This document shows positions 1 to 11,894 of a stretch of 64,000 nt of DNA, piece after piece. Within the stretch, counting starts at the first letter, position 1, and every line of letters begins with the position of its first letter. The notes beneath the pieces were generated by a model. That model searched no databases. It was not told the DNA's origin and worked only from the letters and a program-made list of their open reading frames with translations. The DNA is from Prototheca cutis (taxonomy: Eukaryota; Chlorophyta; Trebouxiophyceae; Chlorellales; Chlorellaceae), in the NCBI GenBank assembly GCA_002897115.2, contig BCIH01000003.1, positions 1-64,000 of the forward strand, given 5' to 3'. The position numbers and the translations under genes are program-made.

Positions 1-132
1 AGCCCGAGCCCGAGCCCGAGCCCGCGCGTGCCACCCAGCAGCGTGCCCCCTCCATACTCGCCATTTGCCATCCCACCTCCGAACAGCCCGACGCCATATG
101 GATGGAATTCTTCCAGGTCAGTACTTGCGTAA
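1..132 (+). CDS. Ser-Pro-rich protein, C-terminal fragment (5' partial)
   Basis: Frame 1 is open from the window edge to TAA at 130-132. It starts with four Ser-Pro dipeptides (a perfect AGCCCG repeat at 1-24) and continues Pro/Ser rich, with segments such as PPPYSPFAIPPPNSPTPYG. This composition resembles hydroxyproline-rich wall glycoproteins and pherophorin-type linkers of green algae, but also any disordered Pro-rich tail. A possible splice donor (AG|GTCAGT) lies at 116/117 and a possible acceptor ends at 387. If spliced, the frame would run to a stop near 441. Which end is used cannot be decided here. The product is not recognised and the call rests on composition alone. Confidence 0.35.
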   Translation, partial: SPSPSPSPRVPPSSVPPPYSPFAIPPPNSPTPYGWNSSRSVLA

Positions 133-479
133 GTTGATGCGTCCTGTGGGATGTTCATTTGCCTGAAAGTCCAGGATATATTGCATTTTTCATGCGCTGA
201 GCTCACCCCGGTTGTGTGTTGGCCCTTCAACGCAGGAGCACACCAACACGGCTACGATCACAACACGCATAGGTTGTTAATTTCAGCTCAGATTAGCAGG
301 TTGCCCTTTAGTCCTGAACCCATCTCGACTCCAATTGTATTCATTCCGTGATTCTTCATTAATCTTTGCGCTTGTCCCTGACCGCAGCTGGCGATGCCCT
401 TGGCCCTTTCATGCCTCTGGAACTCTGCAGGGCCTCTTGTAAAACTCACCCTTACAATTGAATCAAATCAGAGCTCAGG
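133..479. other. Convergent 3' intergenic stretch
   Basis: This stretch lies between the Ser-Pro-rich frame (+) and the ECM29 stop codon (-). It is less GC rich than its surroundings. No conserved reading frame or RNA was seen. It probably holds the 3' untranslated regions of both genes, or an intron and last exon of the first gene. Confidence 0.5.
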
Positions 480-3400
480 TCACATTAGCTTTTGTGCTGC
501 CAGCGCTGCCCTATCCCGCAACGCAGCATCGGCCAAGCCCTCCGCATGCTTCAGTGCCTCGGCGAGGCCCGCCCCTTGAGGCAACATCGCGGCCCTCGTC
601 CCCAGCGCCTCTGCCAACTGCAGTGCAGGCTCCGACAGCACCGGCCAGCCGCAGGTCAGCCCCCGCCTCACCAGATCCACGGCATCTGCCACCTCCGCAG
701 GTGGCAACAAGCCGCCTGCCTCGCACACCAGCCACTCCAGTGCACGGAACTGGGCAGCCGAGAGCGGGAGCTTGCACAGGGCCTGGACGGTAGTTTCCAG
801 TTCCGGCACGGTGCGGTTCCCGGCCAGCCACAGTGCTGTCTGACACCTCGCCAGCTCCTGCATGACCAAGTGCCGGGGGTATTATCCAGGGTGGCTGCGG
901 GGTCTGGTTTCTTGCCATGTCACAACAAACACATGGAGATGAGTCTGCAAGGATACGAGCGGCCAGGAGATCATCAGGCATGCCCACCAGCAACTGAGGC
1001 CCCCGCCCCCCCGGGGAAAGAACCCATCTGCATGGCAGCACCCATCACATGAAACTCATCTGGGCCCAGATCAATCATCCGACTGCAGCATCGACAGTCC
1101 CTCCTAACAATGATAGACAAAAACACCCTTAACATAACTCCCTGATGCTCTGACCTGTGTCCACGATTCCTGTGTGACCGTGGCAGTCCGAGCCGGCCCC
1201 TCATCGGCCTTGGCCTCTGAATTTTCAGACAGTGCGNGGAGCCGGGCAGCCAACTGCTCAGCTCCCGGCATCGCTTGCGTCGGTCGTTGACCAGCGCCGG
1301 CCTCCTTGTCTCCAGTCTTCCCGCTGCCGGTATCTCCCCGCCGTTCCAGNCCCAACCCCTGCGTCAGCACCTGCTGCAGTGCTGCCAGCGCCACAGACCT
1401 GAAAGCAGCACCACCTCGTCCCCTTTCCAGCGCCGCCACGAGCGCCTCGGCGCATGCAAGAACTTCTGTCCGGGGTGGTGGGAGCCCCGCAGCTGCCACC
1501 GCGGCAAGCAAGGGGGCCATGCTCCCCGCGACCGCCGACATGCCATCCCAGTATTTTGTTCCAAGTTGCTGTGCAGGAACGGGTGCAAGGTTTCCTGCTT
1601 GTGGGGCTTTCATACTGTCTGTCCTTCTGGGTAGCAACAGCAAGTCCTCCAGCAGTTGGAGAGCGTTGGCATCTTGCTCATGGCCCAACCGGTGCCCCTC
1701 TCACCCACGCCACATTCCAACTCATGACATGCACCTACCTCGACCAGCACATGCAGCACTGGCGCGGCATGGGCGCCGACCGCTCCAGGGTTGGCACGGG
1801 CCGCCTCGCCGAGGGCCTGGGCAGCCGCGGCACGTGCCTCCCAGGCCCGTCCACTCTTCAGCACGATCACGGCCCGCGCCACGATGGCCCCCGCATGCAG
1901 GCCCAGCCCCGTGCCCGTGGATGCGGTGACTGTCTCCCAGACCTGGCTCCACGCCGCAGCCGGCTCGGCCGCCGCACTCCTCGAGCCTAAATATGCCGCC
2001 GGCGCGACGTCGGCCGCGCAGGCCGCCAACGCCTCTGGCGCCTCTGCCGCAACACGCGCCAGCGCCGCGGCCACCGCGCCGGCCGACGTGGCGTCGGGAT
2101 CGACAACGCTCCCGGAGACCTGCACGGCGCCACCAGCGGATTCATCGACCTCAACGACCGCCCCTGCGGCACGTAGCAAAGATGTCACGGTGCGTGCAGT
2201 GCGGCCCGGGCCTGCGGCCCGGGCGAGCACCGCGGCCACCAGGCTGGCTGCCGCTGCCCGGACGGCGGGGCTGGGGTCGCTCACTGCGACGTCCAACGCC
2301 GCCGTCAGCAGCGGGCCCACCGAGGGCCCGACGTCACGGCCTAGCCGCCGGACGAGGCGCGTGGCAAAGCCGGCGCAACCGCCACGTGTGGCCACGCCCG
2401 CGCCGCGCCGCAAGATGCCAGCCAGCGCCGGCGCGCAGGCCTTGAACGCCCCAGCGTCCATTGCCCTATACATTTTTGCGTGTGCTGGTTCGTGGGTGGG
2501 TGCCCCAGACAAAGAGAGGTGAGCATGAACTCTCCGTGTTCCATGGGCTCTCCCATCCCTGGCCCATGCAAACTGCCATTCCAACCCCAAAGCTCGCTCC
2601 ATCCATCCAACCGGCCCATCACCTGGCGCAGGCGTCGAGCGTGTCACCGACCGGGCCCAGGCGAGCCGCCGAGAGTCTGGCGCTGTCCAGCTGAACCATG
2701 TCCAACCCGAGCGAACTCGCATGCTGCTCCACATAGTTGAGCCGGGCATCCTCCAAGCCACTGTGACAAAATGGAGGGCAGGCGCCATACTCGCCTTTAG
2801 GAGGAGATGCCCGTGCAAACAGTGTGGTGCGGTTTTTCATGTCTACAGACCATGGCAGGGATGCATGCACTCCCTGCAATAAGACAGATGCTGTCTACCA
2901 CACATGCATTGGCACCGTGTGGGGGGTGAACTCCCCCTCCCAAGAGCCCACAGGCCTCCCCCATCCCCCCTCCAACCCCCCTCACCAGCGTACCTGAGTG
3001 ACTCGAGCAGCAGCGGCACGAGCTGGGGGGTGCAGGGCAGCAGCGCTGCAGGGGCCACCACGGACGTGATGGACGTGAGGCATTCCAGGCACAGCGCTTG
3101 AACCTCCCTGGCCGACGATGACATGCCTGCATTTGTTGGCAGTGGCGATGGGATGAATCTGGTGGTTGTCGCTGTTGGCCCTTCCCCATTTCCCAGTCCA
3201 GCCAGGAAACAGTGGCTCCCTCCGATGCACGCAGCCTGCCACGGACCAGGCATGGCCCTGACAACCAAACAGCCACAACCAGCCAGAGAACTCCGGAATG
3301 CATTCACACCGTCCGTCAGGATGGGTAACAACAGTGCAATGAGGCGCTCGCTCTGGGCTTTTGAGCCGCTTTGGCAAACGCGGAGGCTGATTCCGCGCAG

Positions 3401-6400
3401 CGTCCTGAACAAAACCACACCAGCCACCCGCACGCTCTCCTTCAAATCATCCAGCAACCTTTTTTTTGTGTGTGTGTGTGTGTGGTGGTGGTGTGTGGGG
3501 GGGGGGGGGNGNNGCGAATGCAGAATGTATCCATGAGCTGGGTGCCCATTGTAGAGGTTAGGTCTGTAAGGGGGCCACCACATACGTACGCCATCCAGCT
3601 TCATCGCTCAAAACGGCAAGCAACTCTAACCCTGCCCCCACAACACGTAAGACCTACCCCACCCACACCTGAGGTCTGCATGCCAGAGTGCCTGGAAGCT
3701 GGACTCCACCTCCTCCCACTCCCGTCCGCCCACCAGCTCGGCGCCCGCCAACGCTGCCGACTCCCGGACGCGCCAGCTGCGAGAGCCCATGTCCTCCAGC
3801 AGGGTCTTCAGCACTCGTGCAAAGTTTCCCGACAGTGCAGACCGCGGGTCGTCCACCAGCAGCTGCCAAATCTGGGTCATCGCAGCCTTGACCTGGCCAC
3901 AATTTTGTATGGGTGGAAACGGGGAGTTCATGTGAAGAGTGGCGGACAGCTGTTTGACAGGATACCTGCTTGTGCCTGGAAACAGTGCGACGGTGCCCGG
4001 TGACCGCACATCGGTGGGGGATGCTGAGTCAGCACAGGAACAAAATCGGTCCGGTCTAGAACCGCTCAGCCAGTGCATAGTAGCTCGGCATAACCAAGCA
4101 ACATCCTCCCAGGTACGCCATACGCCTTCCCAAACCCTAGCTCATACCCTTGTGTCGGGGTCGTGGCGGTACCGATACAGCAGCGGCAGTACCGTCGAGA
4201 CGTCCACCGACAGGCCTGGAGCGCACGGTGGTTGGTTGGCGGATGACGCCGGCCCTCCATTCCTGCATGCCAGGGCGACAGAATGCAGCGGTGGGACCGT
4301 TTGTAAAGGGGACGAGAACATCACCTTCCGTTCTGGCACATCGACGTGGCAGCAACACAAGGTTTGNCCATGCCCCACACCTCTGAGCCGGTGCAGTTTT
4401 TACCCAGCTGCCGCTGGTCTCCAGGGCCAGCTCCATGAACTCATACTGCAGCGCGCATGTCGATTGTTCCTTTATTTTGTGAACACGGGAGCGCCACACC
4501 GAGCACCACCGGCAAAACCTGCATTCCCGCGCGCGAATCATGTAGTTCATGTGCCATGCACACAGTTACACAATCGGCCACACCTCAACGTACCAGGAGC
4601 TCGGGCTTGGAAAGCGTGGATGCTATCCACGCCATCTCCTTGAAGACGGCCACCGTGCGTGCGTTAGAGGCAGCACCGCCCGCCGGGCCTGCCACCGCGG
4701 TGCCAGAACCATTGGCAGCGTCCGTCACGCCAGATAGGCTGGCCGCGGGGCGCTTGACTCCGGTGCCTGCAGGCATTGTTGATTGTGCCAAGAGGGGTGG
4801 GAGGCATCGTGGCTGTTGGAGAGTGATAAATGGTGTGGTGATGATACGGCAACCTGTCAAAGCCAACATTGGCTCCGGCACCCATCGCACCACGACGCCG
4901 AGTCCCGAGATAAATTGCTTGAGCACTGCTGTGCAGGACTGTCACGGGCCTCCCAACTCCCAAGTCAAACGGCGAACAAAAACAATCGCCGCACGCCCGG
5001 TAGGCACATCGCACCGGACAGTACAACCATGAGGTTCTGTGCCAGCTGGCGCTTGATGTCCCCCGGTGCCGCGCGGTGGAGCAGGACCAGGCCTTTGCTG
5101 GCCAGCTCCACTGCCAACTCGCGGTCATCCCACAGAACCTGGCGGCAGGATTACGTGAGTACAGGGGCTGGCTATGAAAGAGCAGCTTGCGGCGGCGAGG
5201 CCGGATCGTCCTAAGTTGCCCTCCTCTAAAACGTCGACCAAAGACGTGCAGCACCGGTAACCCACGATCAATTGAGAACCCGGTGTGCAGCAGCCAATGT
5301 ACATTGCACGGCTGACATTCTCTATCAGGGCCCAGTCAAGCCAGACCCGCATTTCACATCTGCTACCAAGCTCAAAAAGGCAAACCCCACCGGGATCAAG
5401 GCAGCCTGGATCTCAGCCAGACGCTCGGCGATGGGCGACGCCGGGGTTGGGGCCGCCTGCAGCAGGGCGACCAGCCAGGCACAGCCAGAGGCCCTCACAT
5501 CTGCCTTGGTACTGGCCAGGTACTGCAGCACAGTGTCCAGGATCAGGCACCGCACGGGTTTCCGGAGCGCAATCTCCGCTTGGCCGGCAACAACAGACGT
5601 GTGATGCTGCGCCTGTTGGGTGACATCCACAGGCATGGTTGGGTCCGGCTGGCCCGCAGTCGACAGTACTCGCATGGCATCGATGCCCGTGCCTGCAGGC
5701 AAACACATTCATGNGTGTGTGAACGGGAAAGTCCACTCGGCAAAGAGTAGTCTCGGCACATGGATCTGACGCAGCAACAGACCGCTCCCACACAACCGCC
5801 ATTTCATCCTGGCTCCTGCTCTTCAACCGGCCATAAAGTGCGCGCCTGTACCTCCATATGCAAAGCAGAGCGCTTGGCCTGTGGGGAATAGCAGTTGGCC
5901 CGCTCGGCGGCCGTTTGCAACATTGAGCAGTGCATTGCTGATGGTGCGCAGGTCCTCGGCGCTGTGCTCTGATGCCCAGGCCGCCAGGCCAAGTGCTGCC
6001 ACGCAGGATCGCTGGACCTGCGATGCGGTCGGTCTTGGAAACATGCATGCGGATCCAGCTGGAAAGGAAACAAGTGGCCATCTTTGCAGCAGCCACGGGG
6101 AGGATGGAAGCCAACTCCAAACAACAGCTAAGCAACAACTGGACCAAAACAGCCCCTGCCCTCCCACGCACACTCTCGACGGCCGAGTTCTCGAGGGTCT
6201 GGACCAGTCGATCAATCACCGCGGTCCAGTGCGTGCCGCTGAACTGCGCAACTTCCTTGGTCGGGCCATGCTTCTCCAGGCAGGCCCGACGCATCAGAGC
6301 GAGCGACTCAGCCGCGACGACTGGCAGCTCCTCGCTGTCCATCGTCGTCGGCGGATCGGCCGCGCAGACATGCAGCACAGCGATGCCCGCACGGAGTGTG

Positions 6401-9400
6401 GAGTCCAGCAGATGGCCAGGCTCCAACTCACCGTGGAGCAGGGCGTGCGCGCCGACGCAGCCGAGGGCGGCGGCGGCTCCCAGGGCGGCTTCGAGCTGCA
6501 CGCGTCTTCCAGCCGCAGCGGTTTCCAGCGTGGCGACCAAGGCACCCAGCTTCGCGGGCCCCTCCACAGATCCCGCTGGGAAAAGACCCAGCAGCCGCGC
6601 GGCCGCGGAGCGAGTGGTGGCATCTGGCTCCGCCAGCAGGGCTATCAGCCGCGGCACGAACTCTGCAAACTCATGCAGTATCCGCGGTCTGCGATCGGCA
6701 CCCAAGCACACCACCACGTCCAGCCAGATGGTGAGGCTGCGCCGACGCAGCGCGGGTGGGGCCGTGCCACCCAGTCCTCGCTGCAGCACGAGGATGTACA
6801 TGCCCGCGTGTCCTTCATCGAGCCTGAACCCCTTTTCCCGCTCACGCAACAGCTCCAAGTAGTCTATGCCGACGTCCAGCGCCTGTTTAGAGGTTTGATT
6901 GATTGGGCCGGGTGCGTTGCACCAGTGCCTGGAACGTCGCTGTTGCGATGAGCCCCGAGCGACAGGCCCTCCTGAATTCCCCGCCAGTGGTTGCTCGTGA
7001 CCCTCCTGTCCAGGCACCCGCCATGGAGAACCAACCAACACACACCACTCCCTCATCAAACAAGCAGACCTGGTTGTTGAGGTCTCGGCCCTTGTCATTG
7101 ATCCAGGCCAGCATGGCTCCAAAAGGTGGGCCCCCCGCCGCACTTTCCAGCAGCGCCGAGCGTGCGCCGGCCGCAATCTCCGGCACGTCGTCGCCCGCGG
7201 CACACAGGAGCAGGGCACGGGCAGGCACGCTGTCCGCCGGCAGCAGACGCGTCGCCCAGGCCAGCGCCGCGGCTCGCACCGCCGTCGGTCTCCCCAGCTG
7301 CAGGTTGGCCTCAATCACCGCCAGCAGCGCCGGTACATTGTCTGTGTCGCCATTCCCTGTTGACATGCGGGAAAATGCGACGGCCATGCCTGCCAGCGCT
7401 TCTTGCAGCAGTGCACGCTGGCCCGTTGGCGCGACGGCCAGAGCTTGGAACAGCGCCGCCGCGAGGTCCAATCTCCCAGCAAAGAGCTCGGGGGCGCGCC
7501 GAGCGAGGACTGACACCGCCTCCAGCGCCGCACCGCGGCGGACGAGGTCGGGGGAGGGTTGCCGCAGAGACTGTGCCGCCGCCGGCAAGCCGCCGGTTGT
7601 GGCGCCCGTCCCAGGGTCATTCTGTACACCAGCAGTATCACCCCCAAGGACGATTTCAATGCATTTGGACAGCAGTGGCCCCGCGTGCGTCAGGAGCATG
7701 GCCGGCTCCGCTTGACGAAACACGGTCGATGCAAGCTCCGCGCCCGCGAGCCTCGCGGCACGCTGTGGGCTGTCCAGTGCCAGCGCCGCAACACGCAGCA
7801 CGCGACTGACATCAATCGTGTCGCATCCTGGCCCCGCCAGCGGCGCCTGGCTGCGCCGCAGTGTTTCCAGCAGTCGCAGGGTCGACGCAGGCGGCGACGC
7901 AAACGCCTCCAGGGAGGGCCCATCGGGACTGTCGACCCCGGATTCAGCATGAGGCCCCAGCAGCACGTCGAGCACGAGCCTGACCAGCTTCGCACCCTGC
8001 TCGCCCGACACCCGGCCGTGCAGCATGCGCAGCGCGGCGTCGCCCCGGCGCTGCACGGCCTCCGTCACCGAAACTGCACAGAGGAGCGCCATCTCCGCGG
8101 GGGGACAGGCCAGCGCGCGGCCGGCAAACTCCAGCGCACCCTGCTGGACGGCCACGAGCTTGGGCGCAGACCGCAGTGCCGGGAAGGCATCCAACACCTT
8201 CAACGAATTTACCGGTGCAGAGCCCAGCCTGCCATCCCGTGGCAGCTCCCCGCCATCGCCTCGATGCACAAACCCCAGCACCTGCGCCGAGAACCACATC
8301 AGCGCCTCCACATCACCGTCCCGCAGGGAAGCACGGAGGTTGGCCGTGCCAGGGTGTGATGAAACGGGTGCAGTATTATCTTCATATTGTGGTCCAGCGG
8401 AGGTGTCGCTGCTGCTGCTGGCGGCCTGTTGGGCAGCAGGCAGTCCGCTGCGCCCTCGCACAGCGCCAGGCGCGCCACCTGGCACGAGCGCAGCAGCCGC
8501 CAGGCACGCCCAAAGCTCAGCGTCGGCGGATGCGGCAAAGTGCGGCAGCGCCCACAGCAGAACCTTGAGCATCAAATCCTGGTGCAGGGCTGGGAGTTTA
8601 ACAATCCCGGGCAGGACCACCGGCAACTGCAGCAGCGGTCGGCAGGGCACCGAGGTGCATGGTCTGTCATCGAAACGCCGCTCGGTATCACGCTGGTAAC
8701 CTGGTCGTGGCCGCGGCGTCTCCCACACCCCATTGTGCATGAATAAACGCACGCTCCTATTCTCACCACTGCAGCGACGTCTGTGGCTGGGGCCCTGCTT
8801 GCCGCCTTTTCGAGGTACACCAACGAAAAGTTTCGGGTCATGGGTCGCAGCGCCGGGTCGACCGCCATAGCCGCCAGCTCGGCAATCGGGAGCCGGAGGT
8901 TCGGCAGGGGTTCCAGGCGCTGCGGCAATCAGGGTGTGCAGCTGGGGTGAGCTGTACGGTGCGTGAACAGTCTCCGGCCCTCACGATGCCACGATCGGGG
9001 GTGAAGGAATTGTGCTCTTTCTGTGAGCGCGGCCATCACAGTGGCTTGCCCTAGCAAAAGACCATGATCACCAAGCAACGCCACGTGCAAACAGTGTTTC
9101 ACCTTGTTCACATGCGTCAGGATGGCCATCGCGCGCTGGAGCACGGTTTTATCCCCGAGGTCCATTTTCCTGATGACCACCGGTACCAGTCTCACAAGCA
9201 ACTGTGTGGGGAGGGGAGAGGCGTGGCCTCAGCCGGCCGGGACACTCCAAAGTGTATCTCGCGCAAGAACAACGACAATCAAACCGCTGTGACTGAGTGA
9301 TTCGTGACACGTCCTGCCTGTTCTAGCTTGTCATCGGGCGTGCCGGCCAGCCGGGTCAGCACCACGGAGAGTGCCTCCGCCTCGGCTTCAGCCACGGTTG

Positions 9401-9404
9401 CCAT
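480..9404 (-). CDS. ECM29: Proteasome adaptor/scaffold protein ECM29 (HEAT repeats), many exons
   Basis: ECM29 binds the 26S proteasome and is implicated in its assembly, quality control and localisation. The spliced minus-strand frame carries ECM29-like HEAT segments in the expected order. The start MATVAEAEAEALSVVL (ATG at 9404) is followed by VIRKMDLGDKTVLQRAMAIL (about 9140-9200), an LPIAELAAM...MTRNFSLVYLEKA exon (about 8780-8925) and a large exon about 6890-8700. The signature DDRELAVELASKGLVLLHRA lies at about 5060-5130, YEFMELALETSG at about 4410-4450, VLPLLYRYRHDPDTRVR at about 4150-4200, DLKESVRVAGVVLFRTLRG at about 3380-3460, and LVRRLGRDVGPSVGPLL at about 2300-2350. The stop TGA is at 480-482. 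GCN1 was considered, but the ASKGL-type segment and the segment order favour ECM29. Exon joins were not all resolved, and several n bases fall in the gene. Introns include a T/GT/G tract at 3460-3509. Confidence 0.86.
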
Positions 9405-9749
9405 GCTAGGAATTGGTAAGATGGCTCTATACCTGCATACTTCTATGACTCATTACAAAAGAATGCGATGCATGATTGAGTGCGGGACACTCGGATCAGG
9501 GCTTGAATCCGTCTGAAAGCCGGGTGACGAGGTTGGGCTTTGCAAGATCACATCGGGAGAGAAATCGTCGGCCGACTTGCTGCGAATCGGAACGAGCAAG
9601 AAGGGCAACAAAGAGTGACGCTGCTCTGCAGGATGCCAGTCTCTCTGCTTAGAGAATATAGTTTGAACCGCATCAACCAACAGGAGCGCCGGCGAAGCCA
9701 GTGGTCCTTGGCCTGCGGCCAAGGTGTCGACGGGAAGTGTTGTCGCACC
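9405..9749. promoter_or_regulatory. Divergent promoter region between ECM29 and RPL11
   Basis: These 345 bp separate two start codons that face away from each other, so the stretch should contain both 5' UTRs and promoters. The T/A-rich segment near 9650-9665 (agagaatatagtttg) is the only TATA-like patch I noticed. No sharper motif can be supported. Confidence 0.5.
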
Positions 9750-10768
9750 ATGCATCCCGCAACAGTCGTCCAGTGCAAGGGGCCCAACGCGCCCATGCGA
9801 GGGCATGGCATTACCTCGCACTCTTTGCACCATGTTTCCATAGGAGCCTTCGGCAGTGGTCCCCGTCATCCGCGCACCAGGGTGGCCACACGCGCAGCCC
9901 CCCAAGGTGGGAGCTGGGCCCTCAGAGCAGGGCGGCGCGGCCGCGGTGCAGCAGGCGGATCGTCTGGCACGTCAGGGCGCACTGAATGAAACCTCTCTGT
10001 TCACACCGCTCCTTCCCACCCCTGGACCTGCCATTGCAGCCACTGGGCTCATCAAGCTCGCCCTACCGGCGGGTAAAGCCNCCCCGGCACCGCCGGTGGG
10101 ACCTGCCCTGGGCCAGAAACAAGTGAATATCATGCAGTTCTGCAAGGAGTATAATGCAGCCACTGCCGACAAAGTCGGAATGGTCATTCCCGTGGAAATC
10201 ACAGTATACAAGGTCAGTTGCATGGTGGAGTTGGATCTGTGTGTGTGGCAGGAGCCACTGGGTATTGGGGGTCTGGGTCCCCCGACCCACTGCTTCGTGG
10301 CCGACCAATGTGTGAACCCTGCAATGCATTACCACATTCAAAGACTGGATGTACAACTCCACGATGCAGGACAAGTCGTTCACATTTGTGCTAAAGACGC
10401 CGCCAACGGCAACGCTGCTCACCAAGGCAGCCGGCATTGAAAAAGGGTCTGGCACACCCAACGGACNGCCAGCGGGCAGGGTCACCGAAGAGCAACTACG
10501 GGTGGGTGGGTGGGGTGGGTTGGGGGGGGGGGGGTTAGTTGCAAATTGCAGACAATTGGTTCTCAATACCCTGGCGGCCCTGCCCTGTTACTCCGCACCG
10601 GTACATGCCCAGCACCGACCATGCCCTCTATTGTACACTCCCTTGGATCGAGTGCTGCAGGANATTGCTGCGATCAAGCTGCCAGATTTAAATTGCAGGA
10701 CAATTGAAGCTGCTATGAAGACTGTGGAGGGAACAGCCCGCAACATGGGCATTGTCGTGGACCGATGA
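9750..10768 (+). CDS. RPL11: Plastid-type ribosomal protein L11 (uL11), nuclear-encoded, 4 exons
   Basis: This is a large-subunit protein of the GTPase-associated centre, binding the L11 region of 23S rRNA. Exons that close in frame are 9750-9906, 10040-10212, 10370-10501 and 10661-10768 (TGA at the end). Exon 1 encodes an N-terminal extension rich in Ser/His/Arg and ending [10 protein letters not shown], which looks like a plastid transit peptide. ATG 9795 is an alternative start. The mature part begins [14 protein letters not shown] and has [20 protein letters not shown] and [10 protein letters not shown]. It ends [20 protein letters not shown]...NMGIVVDR. The LPDLNC..TIE..M segment is closer to the chloroplast/cyanobacterial form than to plant mitochondrial L11. 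Ambiguous bases at 10081, 10467 and 10663 leave single residues open. Confidence 0.93.
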
Positions 10769-11160
10769 TGATGATATCAAGCCGCCGTCGACCAAGAGGT
10801 ACCCCGGGCCAGTTATGTAACAAATATCTCTCAAAAACCAGAATCGCAGCAGTTGGAGGGATTTCCGGGACAATGCAAGCAATCCAATGCACATTGTGCT
10901 CTGAGCGTGCAAATGGCGTGCGCCATGGCCCTGGCAACGTTGTGGCACGCAACCAGGTGAACGTGGTGCCCTTGGACGCCAAGAGCAAGGCTGTCCCCTA
11001 ATAATGTGCTGAAAGACAATGTGCATGCCATGCTCAGGTGAATTGGGTGGTATGTGGGGCATGTTACCGAGATCCACTCTGAGTGGATCACCCTTGGCTT
11101 GGCGCGATGGATCACCCTTGGCGCGATGAGTTACGTGATAACCCCATCACTTCACAGTGA
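10769..11160. other. Intergenic stretch with short direct repeat
   Basis: No conserved gene was recognised. A tandem duplication of about 21 bp containing ggatcacccttggc occurs at about 11092-11130. Short frames on both strands show no recognisable family. Confidence 0.4.
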
Positions 11161-11534
11161 GTGTCGGGCAGAAGTACTGTGCAGGGCAAAAATGATGAAA
11201 CCTTCTCGAGGTTCGTCAACTCCCACCTGCACAGCAAGGGCATGTTTTTCAAACAAGATGCCTGTTGGACCACATTCCCTTGCCACGTGGCTCAGAGAAT
11301 GGGTTTAGTTCCTTCTTGGCAGCAGGGCAGGTCGTGCAGGGAGCAGACGCCCACGGTGGTGTGCCACGGGCTGCTGCGCTGCACCAACGAGGAGTGCCAA
11401 CCCCCGAAAGGCGAGCATCGTCTCTGGAACCGAGACTTGATGGCGTGTCTGAACATGAGGCACATCGTGCAGAGACTGCGGAAGACCGGCAAGCGACCTC
11501 AGTGCTTCCAGTGCCCAAGAGCACGGTGCTGATG
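11161..11534 (+). pseudogene. OrfB/Fanzor-type zinc-ribbon remnant, C-terminal piece
   Basis: An open frame ends in a pattern typical of the C-terminal zinc ribbon and last RuvC block of OrfB/TnpB-like and eukaryotic Fanzor proteins. It shows CHGLLRC, then CxxxxC (CTNEEC), then LWNRDLMACLNMRHIV and a TGKRP tail. The Asp in WNRD corresponds to the third catalytic carboxylate of the RuvC fold in that family. No upstream nuclease domain, no full pair of CxxC knuckles and no obvious element ends were found, so this is best read as a relic or a domesticated fragment. The residues before about position 11330 are not recognisable. The family assignment comes from motif recall, not a search. Confidence 0.5.
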
Positions 11535-11894
11535 AACAGCCATCCATCCATCCTGGAGGGTTATAGCCTTCCCAACTGGGGATCCGGAACCCCGGGGCTC
11601 CTTCCCTTCACCAGGACAGGGAATTGAGGTGGTCCATCATTGAGGTGGTCCACCTTCCTATTGCCCTGCAGAGTGTGGAAATTTTCGGCATCCGTGATGC
11701 CCAGCAACCCCCGGGGTGATGTGGCACCGTTGCTGGCGGAGCTGGTTGCATTATTTTTGCCCTGCATCGTACGACGACCACACGCCCCCGATGACTGGCA
11801 AAAACCCATGAGCACCGCACTGTAGGGTTTAATCCCGCTCGAATGCTTGTAAAAGACTGAACGATAACGTTAGTTCTCTCGTTTTGAGGGCTCG
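11535..11894. other. SOD upstream region with 18-bp direct repeat
   Basis: The stretch contains a near-perfect tandem repeat, ttgaggtggtcca(t/c), at about 11626-11655. The last 70 bp before the SOD start are T rich (tgtagggtttaatcccgc..., then ttctctcgttttgaggg) and should contain its promoter or 5' UTR. Nothing else was seen. Confidence 0.4.

Noticed and set aside
5881..6951. 356-aa open frame on + opposite ECM29
   Set aside because: It is antisense to a clear ECM29 exon, has no family signature, and such long antisense frames are expected in this GC-rich coding DNA.
480..9404. GCN1 or another HEAT-repeat giant instead of ECM29
   Set aside because: The ASKGLVLLHRA segment, the YEFMELA segment and the VAGVVLFRTLRG segment occur in ECM29 order. 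The conserved GCN1 EF3-like region was not seen.
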